DNA of 64,000 nt from Chloroflexota bacterium (GTDB lineage Bacteria > Chloroflexota > Anaerolineae > Anaerolineales > UBA11579): positions 32,482 to 96,481 of the forward strand of contig JABFGG010000017.1 of NCBI GenBank assembly GCA_013112575.1, in the 5' to 3' direction. Position numbers and translations under genes: made by a program. The notes below the pieces were generated by a model, which saw only the letters and a list, made by a program, of their open reading frames with translations, did not search any database and was not told the DNA's origin. Positions 16,187-25,173 of this stretch are shown piece by piece. Position 1 is the stretch's first letter; each line of letters opens with the position of its first letter.

Positions 16187-17577
16187 TACTGTGGCCCTTT
16201 ATCCCATACAATGATCTCTTTGAGTAAAAAGCCGCGCGTTAATTGATGTATTGAGTAGCGCCGCTCTTCAATCGAGCCGCGTGGTTCGATGAGTGAAGCC
16301 TGGCTCAATTCTTGGATGGCATGATGCACATCTTTTTCTGGCAATTTAGTCACGCTGGCAATGTGCTCAAGGCTTGCTCCATGAATGTCATCCGCTAAAG
16401 GCATGGCTTCCAATAAGATTTGCGCATTTTCACTCAACCCCTTCCACAATTCAAAGTAGATATAAGCATATAAGTCATGTATATCCCTTATGTGACGCTG
16501 TTCCATTTCATCAATTATGATTGGCAGGGGCAGTGAATATAACAAGCCGGCACATAATTTTAAAGCGAGTGGATTTCCGCCTGTTGTAGCGTAGATTTCA
16601 GGCATATGTTCTTTGACCTGCGCCGCCTTGTCTCGTTGCCCAATTGCATCCAGTTGATGGACGAGCAGGTCAGTAGCATTTTTTAAATCGATTTCGTTCA
16701 TCATGATGCTGAAGACAGTTGATTGAGGAGCTGGCCGTACCCGTGCCGTAAGCAAGATTTTGCTGGGGACAGCAAATTCCTCCAGTTTCTTGAAGAGCTC
16801 AGGTGTTTGGGTCTCGTTATGCAGATTGTCGATAACTATGAGATAACGAGCCTGATTCAAATATTGCCTTACCCAAAGGAACTGGTGATAATCCGAGTGT
16901 TCTTCGAGTTGAAAATGACTGGCTAATTTCGATACCACCCAGTTGAACACAAAATAATGTGAAGGGGGTTCCGATAAATTATTTTGAGGAAAACGCAACC
17001 AGAAAATATCGGCAAAGTGAAAGCTGGGTGCAATTTCTCGGGTGGTGATATCTGCAAGAGATGTTTTACCGATCCCGCCCATTCCCACTAATGCAACCAT
17101 GTGATATTTGTCAGGGTCGAGCAACGTTACTGCAAGGAGCTGCTTGTGTTTTTCATTACCGAATAATTGTGTGTAGTCTCTGGAGGGCAAACGTTTTTGA
17201 ATATCCTGTAATCGTTCCTGGCGCAGCGCAGTTTCTTTTTGATAAATGAGTTCAGCAAGATGTTCGATGGCCCGTCGTTGTTGCCGGTTGACCTGATCCC
17301 TGCTCAAGTGCCTTTCATGAGCCACTTCTTTGATGGTTGCCCCCTCGAAAAAACGTAAACGCAATAAGTCTGCGTGTTGTTTATTCTCCTTTTCGAGGGC
17401 ATCGATCTGTTCGACGATGAATTGGCGCAGGGAGCCTTGCGGATCACCAGTTATTTGCTTGATCGTCAATAAGCCTTTGAGCGCGTCAATTGGCAGCGAA
17501 GTAGCTTCCCATGCTTTCAGGGAATTTTGTAACTGTGCATACAGAGAGTTAGCGTTGAAGGGAATCATTTCCCCCAT
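16186..17577 (-). CDS. STAND/NB-ARC ATPase with N-terminal HTH
   Basis: 463 residues. Residues about 65-105 resemble a sigma region-4-like helix-turn-helix (RLRFFEGATIKEVAHERHLS, then DQVNRQQRRAIEHLAEL). An NB-ARC-type ATPase follows: Walker A VGMGGIGKTSL near 160-170, Walker B-like YLIVIDNLHN, a sensor stretch KILLTARVRP, and the GNPLALKL motif. A winged-helix-like part closes the chain. The TPR sensor is the next gene, overlapping by one base. The likely role is a signal-gated transcription regulator or a defence-type NTPase. No nuclease or toxin domain is visible, so the regulator view is preferred. The start could be Met1 or Met4; neither has a well-placed ribosome binding site. Confidence 0.8.
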   Translation of the reverse strand: MGEMIPFNANSLYAQLQNSLKAWEATSLPIDALKGLLTIKQITGDPQGSLRQFIVEQIDALEKENKQHADLLRLRFFEGATIKEVAHERHLSRDQVNRQQRRAIEHLAELIYQKETALRQERLQDIQKRLPSRDYTQLFGNEKHKQLLAVTLLDPDKYHMVALVGMGGIGKTSLADITTREIAPSFHFADIFWLRFPQNNLSEPPSHYFVFNWVVSKLASHFQLEEHSDYHQFLWVRQYLNQARYLIVIDNLHNETQTPELFKKLEEFAVPSKILLTARVRPAPQSTVFSIMMNEIDLKNATDLLVHQLDAIGQRDKAAQVKEHMPEIYATTGGNPLALKLCAGLLYSLPLPIIIDEMEQRHIRDIHDLYAYIYFELWKGLSENAQILLEAMPLADDIHGASLEHIASVTKLPEKDVHHAIQELSQASLIEPRGSIEERRYSIHQLTRGFLLKEIIVWDKGPQ

Positions 17578-17654
17578 TTGGGTTCTTAGTGATAATGGCT
17601 ACAAAAATGTGAACTAAACAATTGTCTACACAGTCTATCACAATGGGATTAAAA

Positions 17655-17688
17655 CAAAAGACCCTTCGAATTATCGAAAGGTCTTTTG
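17655..17688 (-). terminator. Terminator after the glycoside-hydrolase-like gene
   Basis: A 15-bp stem with one mismatch (CAAAAGACC...GGTCTTTTG, inner TTCGA/TCGAA) and a 4-base loop, lying 15 bases past the stop. On the minus strand the descending arm carries the T run. Confidence 0.8.
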
Positions 17689-17702
17689 AAAGTGGTCTGC
17701 GA

Positions 17703-18887
17703 TTATGGAAGTTCTTGAAATCGCCGCGATAGCGCCGTTTGCCATATGTCCCACGCAGGCCGCGGAATACCATTCTCATCATACAGCCCGGTATCTCGCC
17801 ACAAGATGGCGATCTCTACAATGTCTAAATCCCCCTGCGCATAGATTTCGTTGTATAGGTCATCGTAATCGCGCAACACAAAGTTGATTACAAATTCCAG
17901 TTGGTTGGCGTCTGCCTGGTTGATCACATCCTGGATGTAGGCTGCTTGTTTTTCAGATGTGCTGCTGATGGTTATGTTCTCGTTCGTTACCGTGAATTCT
18001 TGCGCGGGATAACCTGTTTCGGTGATAGCAATGGGCTTGTCGTTCAAACTGAACAAATTCGACCACATGTCCTGCGGGTATGGCTCGGCCAGGTATTTGG
18101 TGAGATACGGATAGATGGAAATGCCATAAATATCTGAATATGGCATAAGTTCATTCAAGGCCTGTAGCTGGCTGGCATGATCATATTCATGGTTGTAGCC
18201 TTCCAATAAGGGTTGCGCGGATACCGAAGCAAGCACAGTCAGGTCCGGGTAACGTGCTTTTAGCTCGGTATAAACGAACTGGTGCAGTTCCAGGTAAGCA
18301 GGCCATTCTGCTGGATTTCCGTGGGCCAGCAAATTGCTCTCGATGCCAATGTTCAAATAATCAGGCGCAAAGTGTTCTACAACGTTAGCGGCATGGTTAA
18401 GATAGGCTGTTTTGACATCTGGATGGTTGAAGCTGTAACTATCCCAGGGAGCCGGAACTGGCAAGCCTTCCTCTGAACCCCAGTACAAGGCCAGGTCATC
18501 GCGCCAGATGTTTATGGGCGTGATGGCTACATATACTTTGTGCCCGGCGGGTGTGTTGGCTTTGCGGAAATTCCAATCGTTGATCAGGTGATCACTATAT
18601 TTCTGTCTGGTCAATGCTTCCGGCCACGGCACCCCATTATCAAAATGATGGGCGATCAGATCAGCATCTTCGGCAATGCGGTCGTAAACGTACTGTACTG
18701 CCTCACCACTGATGGCATAAGGAAAGGGAGTGAAACCCAAATGAAAGGAACGTGGCGGTCCCGAAGGGGCTTCCGCCGGAGCTTGTTGTTGGGCTTCAGC
18801 TACAGGAGCAGCCGGGGCTTCTGTAGCACAGGCCAATGTAACTAGTAAAAGAACTAGGGCAATTGAGGCTAGTTTTGTATGTGTCAT
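17703..18887 (-). CDS. Glycoside-hydrolase-like TIM-barrel lipoprotein
   Basis: From Met17 of the open frame (18887) the protein begins with a clear lipoprotein signal (LVLLLVTLACA, Cys near 20) and an Ala/Pro-rich linker. The rest resembles clan GH-A barrels: PDYLNIGIESN near residue 180 and PIAITETGYPAQEF near 287 would hold the acid/base and nucleophile Glu. IYGISIYPYLTKYL lies between. The GH-A acid/base is normally preceded by Asn, whereas here Ile precedes it, so catalysis is uncertain. It may act on galactan-like or other polysaccharides outside the cell, but no substrate can be named. The upstream extension to 18935 is rejected because it would bury the signal peptide. Confidence 0.7.
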   Translation of the reverse strand: MTHTKLASIALVLLLVTLACATEAPAAPVAEAQQQAPAEAPSGPPRSFHLGFTPFPYAISGEAVQYVYDRIAEDADLIAHHFDNGVPWPEALTRQKYSDHLINDWNFRKANTPAGHKVYVAITPINIWRDDLALYWGSEEGLPVPAPWDSYSFNHPDVKTAYLNHAANVVEHFAPDYLNIGIESNLLAHGNPAEWPAYLELHQFVYTELKARYPDLTVLASVSAQPLLEGYNHEYDHASQLQALNELMPYSDIYGISIYPYLTKYLAEPYPQDMWSNLFSLNDKPIAITETGYPAQEFTVTNENITISSTSEKQAAYIQDVINQADANQLEFVINFVLRDYDDLYNEIYAQGDLDIVEIAILWRDTGLYDENGIPRPAWDIWQTALSRRFQELP

Positions 18888-19097
18888 CGATATCCGTTTC
18901 CGCGGTTGGCGGGGTGTTGCCAGCGAGCCCAGCACACCCCGCCAGGTGAGAGAAATGCGTCATTTAGCATACAACGCAAGGTACAGGAATGTTGCAAATC
19001 AATTTCTTCACAATAGCTACACAAGTCTCTAATTTCAGGTTAATTGTGGATTGATACAGTTGGGCGGTTATAAACTAAGCAAATAGAAGGAGGCGAT

Positions 19098-19859
19098 ATG
19101 CAACGTCGCAATCTAGTCGTTACTGTTGGTGTCATTGTACTTGTCGGTATCATCGGGGCCGTTGCTGTGGGAGCTTATGTGCTGAGGCCCCCGGCAGAGG
19201 CCAGTGGTGAGCTGACCGCTATTCCTATTGTAGAAGAAGATTTACCGACACCTGTGGTTGAAGTAAACGCAGGGGCCTCAGAAGGAGATGATACCGCTGA
19301 GGAACCCGTTGCTGAGGAAGGTGATGGAGATGGCGCTTTTGAGATCGTGCAAAGTGAATCCGAGGCGCGTTTTTCATTGGGTGAATTATTGAGTGGTGTG
19401 CCCACAACTGTAGTTGGGGTTACCGATCAGGTAGCGGGCGCTATTCAGATCGACCTGGAGACCCCGGCCAATTCCCAGGTGGGTGTCATCCAGATCAACG
19501 CGCGCACCTTGGTCACAGACAGCGACCGGCGTAACCGCGCCATGCAAAACCAGATACTGGACACAGGTTCTTATGAATTCATCACATTTAGCCCAACGGC
19601 TATCACAGGCATGCCGGAAACTATCACGATGGGCGAAAGTTACGTTTTTCAGATCACTGGTGATTTGACCATTCGAGACATTACTCAATCCGTTACCTTT
19701 GACGTAGCCGCGATTTTAGTGAGTGAGACGCGCTTGGAGGGACTGGCTTCTGCAACTGTGGCACGTGCTGATTATCAATTGACCATCCCGGATGTGCCCA
19801 TCGTGGCTGATGTGGATGAAGAAGTACTAATTGAATTGGAATTTGTTGCAGGGCCTTGA
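19098..19859 (+). CDS. YceI-like domain protein, membrane anchored
   Basis: 253 residues with a hydrophobic N-terminal anchor (about 7-28) and an acidic Glu/Ala/Val linker to about 80. A beta-rich domain of YceI type follows to the end. The visible YceI-like pattern is a start FEIVQSESEARFSLGELL, the central SDRRNRAMQNQIL (usual form D-x-R-D-x-H-L), FITFSPTAI, and ITGDLTIRDITQSVTFDV. The fold binds isoprenoid-like lipids in known members. The usual H in the DxH-type motif is absent. GGAGG precedes the ATG. It stands alone between terminators or intergenic regions. Confidence 0.8.
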   Translation: MQRRNLVVTVGVIVLVGIIGAVAVGAYVLRPPAEASGELTAIPIVEEDLPTPVVEVNAGASEGDDTAEEPVAEEGDGDGAFEIVQSESEARFSLGELLSGVPTTVVGVTDQVAGAIQIDLETPANSQVGVIQINARTLVTDSDRRNRAMQNQILDTGSYEFITFSPTAITGMPETITMGESYVFQITGDLTIRDITQSVTFDVAAILVSETRLEGLASATVARADYQLTIPDVPIVADVDEEVLIELEFVAGP

Positions 19860-19892
19860 TAAAGCGCTAAAACATCTTTTCAAAGAATTATC

Positions 19893-19944
19893 GTAGGGGC
19901 TGGTTTAAGCAATGGTTTAAATTGCACCGGCCCCTACTTTTTTA
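19893..19944. terminator. Hairpin between the YceI-like gene and mfd
   Basis: GTAGGGGCTGGT pairs with ACCGGCCCCTAC (one mismatch) around a loop of about 21 bases, followed by TTTTTT. It can serve both convergent genes. Confidence 0.65.
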
Positions 19945-22900
19945 TTGGAGGACCAACTCCTTTTCACTTTGCTCCCCTAATGTTTCAAGCACATCTACCA
20001 GATGTGCTTGCCATTCTTCTGTTTGGGGTACCCACACCGTATTTTTGCTGGTGCGTACGTTAGCCATGGATGGATATTGCCGTGGCGGCGTGCCCTCTGG
20101 CAGGTTAGGGAAACGTAAGGCAATTTGCCGGTTCTCAAGTGTCACAGATTCTAATCCCGCCTTTTCGGCCAGCAGTTTGACGCGTAATTGGTAGAACATG
20201 TTGAGTACAGGTTTAGGTGGTTCTCCGAAACGATCTTCAAACTCTTCATGCAAAGCTTCAATCCCGTCCAGTTCATGGATATCTGCCAGCCGGCGGTATA
20301 GGCGCAAGCGCATGGTTTTGTCGGGCACGTAATGTTCCGGTATGGTAACGGCCATGGGCAAGTCCACGTTGATCATCGGATGTATCAATGAAATGCTGGC
20401 CGCTACCTGATCGCCAGCCAAGCCCCCACGGTCACGCACCTGCTTGACAGCCTGGGCTAATAAACGTGTGTACAGGTGGTAGCCAACAGCGGCAATGTGT
20501 CCGTGTTGGCGTGTTCCTAAAATGTCTCCGGCACCACGTATCTCCAGGTCACGCATGGCAATCGAAAAGCCCGAACCGAGTTGGGTGTTCTCCGCGATCG
20601 TATCGAGGCGCTTGCGACCCTCTTCGCTGGGCAGCCGTTGCGGGTGGCGGAAGAAGTAAGCGTAAGCGCGCATGGCCCCACGCCCCACGCGCCCCCGCAG
20701 TTGGTAGAGTTGCGCCAAACCAAAGGTATCGGCGCGGTCGATGATGAGTGTATTGGCGTTGGGGATATCCAGGCCGGACTCAATGATCGTAGTGGTCAGC
20801 AAGACATCAATATCATGACCTGTGAAATCACGCATGCGCTCGGAGAGCTCTTTTTCTGGCATCTGGCCGTGAGCCACGCCGATGCGCGCTTCCGGCACGA
20901 TGCGCGCCAGGCGATTGCGCATAGCCTCAATGGTTTGCACCCGATTATGCACAAAGAAAACCTGCCCACCACGTTCCAATTCTCGCAGGATGGCCTGCCG
21001 CACGATCTTGCCTGAATACGGGCCCACGTGGGTGCGTATGGGCAAACGTTCTTCAGGGGGTGTGTTGATTGTAGAGATGTCGCGCACCCCGGTGAGGGCC
21101 ATGTACAGCGTGCGCGGGATGGGTGTGGCTGTCATGGTCAACACATCCACTTCGGTGCGCATCTGTTTGAGGAATTCCTTGTGGGTCACGCCAAAGCGCT
21201 GCTCTTCGTCTATGATCAGTAGACCCAGGTTTTTGAATTCTACATCGGGCTGGATCAGGCGATGCGTGCCGATGATGATGTCGATGGCCCCTTGTGCCAT
21301 TTGGTAGAGTATCTCGCGTTGCTCTTGCGGCGTGCGGAAGCGTGACAACATTTCGACTTCTGCCGGGAAGGCAGCCAACCGTTGCCGGAAGGTATTGTAG
21401 TGCTGCTGGGCCAGGATTGTTGTGGGCACTAACAAGGCCACCTGTCTGCCATCCATTACCGCTTTGAAAGCAGCCCGCAAGGCCACCTCGGTCTTGCCAT
21501 AGCCCACGTCACCGCAAATCAGGCGGTCCATGGGACGCGCGATCTCCATGTCGCCCTTGACCTCGTTGATCACGCGTAATTGGTCTGCCGTTTCGATGTA
21601 CGGGAAACTGGCTTCCAATTCGCGCTGCCATTGTGTGTCCGGGTTGTATGTATGGCCCTCGCTGATCTGGCGTTTGGCATATAGCTCCAGCAACTCTTCT
21701 GCTACGTCCTCTACTGCCGCTTTGACGCGTGATTTGACCTGTTTCCATTGCATACCCCCGAGACGGTTCAGCAGCGGGCGGTGGCCTTTGGCTCCCACAT
21801 ATTTGGTGAGCCGGTCGGCCTGGTGGATGGGCACGTAAAGCTGGTCGCCGTCGGCATATTCGACACACAAATATTCGTGGTCGATGCCTTCGATCTCCCG
21901 CGTAACCAGCCCTTTGAAGCGGCCAATGCCGTGGTCGATATGCACCACCAGTTCGTTGATACTGAATTCGGCGTACAGGCTTTCCGGAGCTTCGCGTTTG
22001 ACCTGGGGGCGCTGGCGCGGTTGTGGGCGTGACCAGCCAAAGATCTCGCCATCACTCAGCAAGTGCATGCGTGGCCCTTCCCCTACATTTAATTCAAAAC
22101 CCTCTGCCAGGCTTCCCTGGATGAAGCGCGGGGCCTGGTCGTCGGTCTCGATGACACTCTCCTGCCACAACTCCTGCAGGCGGGCCGCCTGTCGTGAGAT
22201 CACCGTGACTTCTTCACCATGATCGTAGAATTGCGCTAGGCGGTCCATGAGTGGTTTGAGGCGTCCCCCAAAGCGTTGGCCGGGGCGAAATGCGCTTGTA
22301 AGCTTATTCGCCTGGATATCTGCCACAGGTCCCAGTTCCACGGTCTGATTTCCCTCCAACCCCTCCTGGATGACTTCCAGGCTGAGGTATGGGATAGGGA
22401 AGTTTTCCGGGATGGACTCATCGCTGATGTAATCCTTCCTCAAACTGACGGCTTGTTGTTCCTGTTCGGAGATGCTGTCTTCTATGGTTTCCCAATCATC
22501 CAGCAATACAAGTGTGTCTTTTGGCAAGTAATCGAGCAAACCGGCGGGGGATGGATGCAACAAGGGGATGTGGAACTCGGAGAGTTTCCCGCCTTCATCA
22601 AGCTCCAAAGTTTCGAAGCGCGTGCGCAAGAACTCGCGGGCAGGCGGGACAAGCAACTCCTTATGCTCTTGCGTTGTGCGCTGACTGGCCGGGTCAAAAT
22701 GACGGAAGGACTCGATCTCGTCGCCAAAGAAATCCAGGCGTGTGGGATGTTCGGCCTGCGGTGGCCAGATATCGAAAATGCCGCCGCGGCGCGCGAACTG
22801 CCCTGGGATGACCACAGTCGAGGCAGACTCGTAGCCTTTTTCGACAAGCTGGCTGGCTAATTCTGCGGGTTCTACCACCTGTCCGGCACGTAGTGATTTC

Positions 22901-23340
22901 GTCGCCTTCAGAAATTCTCGTTTAGGCATGCTGCGCGCCATCAAAGCCCGCGCCGAACTGATGATCAGCGCCGGAGATAAAGGTTTTTTACCACCTGGTA
23001 TCTGTTGGGCAGCTAGGTGGGACAAAACCATCAGGCGTTCGCGGCGGGTACGCTCACCCCAGGCCACATTCTCGTAGAACAGGCCGCTGGGTTCGGCGAA
23101 ATACATCCTCAAGGTATCAGGGACCCAGAGGGCTAATTCATCTACCAGGGTGAGGGCCCGGTCAGCACGGTGTGTGATTAGCAGGATGCTGCGTTGGGTA
23201 TCCTCCAGGAGAGCGGCTGCTACGGGCAAGCGAGCAGCGCGGGAGAGGCTCAAGGATTCGATTTGCTGATCGCCATTTATTTGCTCTTTCAGGGTTTGAA
23301 AGCCTTGCAGTTCGCCAATTGCTTTGAGGATAGAATTCAC
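19942..23340 (-). CDS. mfd: Transcription-repair coupling factor
   Basis: A 1132-residue ATP-driven translocase that removes stalled RNA polymerase and recruits UvrA. The order is as in Mfd. First comes a UvrB-like N-terminal part (MMFAEPSGLFYENV-type region, FARRGGIFDIWPP near 195). Then the polymerase-interacting domain near 455-540 (LVVHIDHGIGRFKGL). The RecG-like motor has Walker A GDVGYGKTEVALRAAF near 610, DEEQ near 709 and QLRGRVGRG in motif VI. The C-terminal TRCF domain ends the chain. Length is normal. The ATG overlaps the TGA of pth by four bases, so the two genes are coupled. Confidence 0.96.
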   Translation of the reverse strand: MNSILKAIGELQGFQTLKEQINGDQQIESLSLSRAARLPVAAALLEDTQRSILLITHRADRALTLVDELALWVPDTLRMYFAEPSGLFYENVAWGERTRRERLMVLSHLAAQQIPGGKKPLSPALIISSARALMARSMPKREFLKATKSLRAGQVVEPAELASQLVEKGYESASTVVIPGQFARRGGIFDIWPPQAEHPTRLDFFGDEIESFRHFDPASQRTTQEHKELLVPPAREFLRTRFETLELDEGGKLSEFHIPLLHPSPAGLLDYLPKDTLVLLDDWETIEDSISEQEQQAVSLRKDYISDESIPENFPIPYLSLEVIQEGLEGNQTVELGPVADIQANKLTSAFRPGQRFGGRLKPLMDRLAQFYDHGEEVTVISRQAARLQELWQESVIETDDQAPRFIQGSLAEGFELNVGEGPRMHLLSDGEIFGWSRPQPRQRPQVKREAPESLYAEFSINELVVHIDHGIGRFKGLVTREIEGIDHEYLCVEYADGDQLYVPIHQADRLTKYVGAKGHRPLLNRLGGMQWKQVKSRVKAAVEDVAEELLELYAKRQISEGHTYNPDTQWQRELEASFPYIETADQLRVINEVKGDMEIARPMDRLICGDVGYGKTEVALRAAFKAVMDGRQVALLVPTTILAQQHYNTFRQRLAAFPAEVEMLSRFRTPQEQREILYQMAQGAIDIIIGTHRLIQPDVEFKNLGLLIIDEEQRFGVTHKEFLKQMRTEVDVLTMTATPIPRTLYMALTGVRDISTINTPPEERLPIRTHVGPYSGKIVRQAILRELERGGQVFFVHNRVQTIEAMRNRLARIVPEARIGVAHGQMPEKELSERMRDFTGHDIDVLLTTTIIESGLDIPNANTLIIDRADTFGLAQLYQLRGRVGRGAMRAYAYFFRHPQRLPSEEGRKRLDTIAENTQLGSGFSIAMRDLEIRGAGDILGTRQHGHIAAVGYHLYTRLLAQAVKQVRDRGGLAGDQVAASISLIHPMINVDLPMAVTIPEHYVPDKTMRLRLYRRLADIHELDGIEALHEEFEDRFGEPPKPVLNMFYQLRVKLLAEKAGLESVTLENRQIALRFPNLPEGTPPRQYPSMANVRTSKNTVWVPQTEEWQAHLVDVLETLGEQSEKELVLQ

Positions 23341-23945
23341 GCTTCCGCCCCGTTGTACTGGTTCATAGCCGTTTCGATACCCTCCTCAATAAAAGCCAGG
23401 GCAGCTTCGGCAGCGTGGTCGATCACAAACGGCAGGGTCTCCTTTTGCTGTTTCGAGAAATCCTGTAGTACGTAATCGGGTGTGCTCATGCGCCCCGGTG
23501 GGCGGCCAACCCCCACGCGTAAACGGGCGATCTCCTGCGTGCCCAGATGTTGCAACACCGATTTCATACCCTTTTGCCCGGCGGACCTGCCCTCTGGGCG
23601 CAGCCGAAGGGTTTCATAGGGCAGGTCGGCTTCATCGTAAATGATGAGGATATTATGCTGAGGAACCTTATAGAAGCGTACGAGGGCAGCCACGGCCTGG
23701 CCGGAGTTGTTCATGAAGGTGCGCGGTTTAGCTAGGATGATGCGCAAATCTTTGTGTTGCGCTTTAGCGATCATGGCGTTGGACTGCATGCGCGAAAAAT
23801 TTTCACCCAGCTTTTCAGCCAGTTTGCTCGCTACCATGAAGCCAACATTGTGGCGGTTATCCTGATATTCTTTGCCGGGGTTGCCCAGTCCAGCGATCAG
23901 GTAGGTATTCTCAGCTTCTTCTCTGCCAAAAAGTTTCTTTAACAC
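23337..23945 (-). CDS. pth: Peptidyl-tRNA hydrolase
   Basis: Releases tRNA from stalled peptidyl-tRNA. The 202 residues fit the family. The active site includes Asn22 in GLGNPGKEY, the catalytic His32 in NRHNVGF, the motif PRTFMNNSGQAV and the Asp of IIYDEADLP. The C-terminal RLRVGVGRPPG is also present. It is read 12 bases after the lipid-anchored or secreted protein gene at 23958 and overlaps mfd by 4 bases (ATGA), forming a three-gene leftward operon. Confidence 0.95.
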   Translation of the reverse strand: MLKKLFGREEAENTYLIAGLGNPGKEYQDNRHNVGFMVASKLAEKLGENFSRMQSNAMIAKAQHKDLRIILAKPRTFMNNSGQAVAALVRFYKVPQHNILIIYDEADLPYETLRLRPEGRSAGQKGMKSVLQHLGTQEIARLRVGVGRPPGRMSTPDYVLQDFSKQQKETLPFVIDHAAEAALAFIEEGIETAMNQYNGAEA

Positions 23946-23957
23946 TTCAAATCTCTC

Positions 23958-24593
23958 TTATTCTCTCAGGCTTCTACGTGTCAGGATATACAAGCCTACG
24001 CTGCCCAGCAAAACTGCCGCTATAACCATGCCACGCAGCAGGCTGGCCTGGATCTCTGCCGTCGAAAATTCTGCCGGGTTGGGCGCTAAGGGCGTCACTG
24101 TGGGTGGCAGCGGTGACGCTGTGAAAGTGAGGGTAGCGCCGGGTGCTGCAGGGATTGTGGGGGCAGGTGTGCTGGTTTCAATGGGTGTGTAGTTGCGTAC
24201 ACGTAGACCTTCGACCAGGATCTCTTGCGGTTCATCCCCATCCAGGGTAACGATCAGGCGCAGCTTGTATTCACCATCTGTCAGGGTGGTCGTGTCCCAT
24301 TCACCCAGCACGTCGCGTTCGATGGCTTCAGTACTCTCCGCTAATACGAACCAGCTTTCAGTTGGGTCACCCTCAAAGGCAAAGGCCAGCTCATAGACCT
24401 CGAAATTGCGGATATCTGTTGTGCCGATAACCTGCACCACACCCTGCACGGCTTCCCCCGGCAGGGGCGACTGCACACTGGCCTCAAAGCGCACCTGGTA
24501 AGCGAAAACAGCTTCAGTCGTTGTAAAGAAGCTTAAATACAAAAAGGACATCCAGATCAATGAACGGCGCATGGCAACCATCCAGTATATCAT
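23958..24593 (-). CDS. Secreted Ig-like protein with C-terminal membrane anchor
   Basis: I do not recognise a named family. The 211-residue product has a hydrophobic N-terminal signal (about 8-32), then a beta-rich domain (SPLPGEAVQGVVQVIGTTDI, LGEWDTTTLTDGEYKLRL). That domain resembles Ig-like modules in which an object is described by its length or change. A Thr/Pro-rich linker (about 140-180) and a final hydrophobic segment (MVIAAVLLGSVGLYIL) with a basic tail follow, so it is probably anchored in the membrane facing out. The start may be Met1, 5 or 8. It heads the operon with pth and mfd; no functional link is evident. Confidence 0.72.
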   Translation of the reverse strand: MIYWMVAMRRSLIWMSFLYLSFFTTTEAVFAYQVRFEASVQSPLPGEAVQGVVQVIGTTDIRNFEVYELAFAFEGDPTESWFVLAESTEAIERDVLGEWDTTTLTDGEYKLRLIVTLDGDEPQEILVEGLRVRNYTPIETSTPAPTIPAAPGATLTFTASPLPPTVTPLAPNPAEFSTAEIQASLLRGMVIAAVLLGSVGLYILTRRSLRE

Positions 24594-24700
24594 TTTCCTA
24601 AATACCTAAATTTCGCTTATTAACGGAATTGAATGGCGAGTCTCCACCGCATTTTATGCTACAATCATTTTGTTAATCTAGGCAAGGATATGCAGCTTCA

Positions 24701-25072
24701 ATGACCAACACCCGCGCTGAACAAATGGTTTCACGCTTGCGTGACATGCAATCGGCCTCCGCCGATATCGTCGCTTCTGCCGTCGTATCTGTAGACGGCT
24801 TGATCATCGCCTCGGCACTACCCGGTGACGTTGAAGAAGACCGCGTGTCGGCTATGTCTGCCGCCATGCTCAGTCTAGGCGAACGTATTGCCCAGGAATT
24901 GGGGCGTGGCTCACTGGATGAGGTTTACATTCGCGGGGAAGAAGGCTACGTAGTTTTGACCGCTATCGGGCAGGATGCTGTACTAACAGCCCTGGCCCGC
25001 GAAGAGGCCAAACTCGGTCTCATCTTTTTGGAGATGCGCCGGGCGGCGGAGGACCTCGTAAAACTGATATGA
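24701..25072 (+). CDS. Roadblock/LC7 domain protein
   Basis: 123 residues forming one roadblock/LC7 domain, a small alpha-beta fold that dimerises and often regulates small GTPases or polarity proteins. Visible hallmarks are the N-terminal helix (AEQMVSRLRDMQ), the beta strand ASAVVSVDGLIIASAL, the helix MSAAMLSLGERIAQEL and the core YVVLTAIGQDAVLTALA. No GTPase gene (MglA-type) lies near. A TACAAT sits 35 bases upstream as a possible -10. A terminator follows, so the gene stands alone. Confidence 0.88.
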   Translation: MTNTRAEQMVSRLRDMQSASADIVASAVVSVDGLIIASALPGDVEEDRVSAMSAAMLSLGERIAQELGRGSLDEVYIRGEEGYVVLTAIGQDAVLTALAREEAKLGLIFLEMRRAAEDLVKLI

Positions 25073-25114
25073 CACGGCATTGCCAACACCAACTAAATGC
25101 ACAATAACCTCCAC

Positions 25115-25150
25115 GGGAGGGGCCTCTCAAAGCCCCTCCCTAAATTTTTA
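25115..25150 (+). terminator. Terminator after the roadblock gene
   Basis: GGGAGGGGC and GCCCCTCCC form a perfect 9-bp stem with an 8-base loop, followed by TAAATTTTT. Confidence 0.75.
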
Positions 25151-25173
25151 AGACTGTAGGAGAGAGGCGGCTC

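Noticed and set aside
20466..22860. Plus-strand open frames antisense to mfd
   Set aside because: They are by-products of G+C-rich coding on the other strand and show no protein family features.
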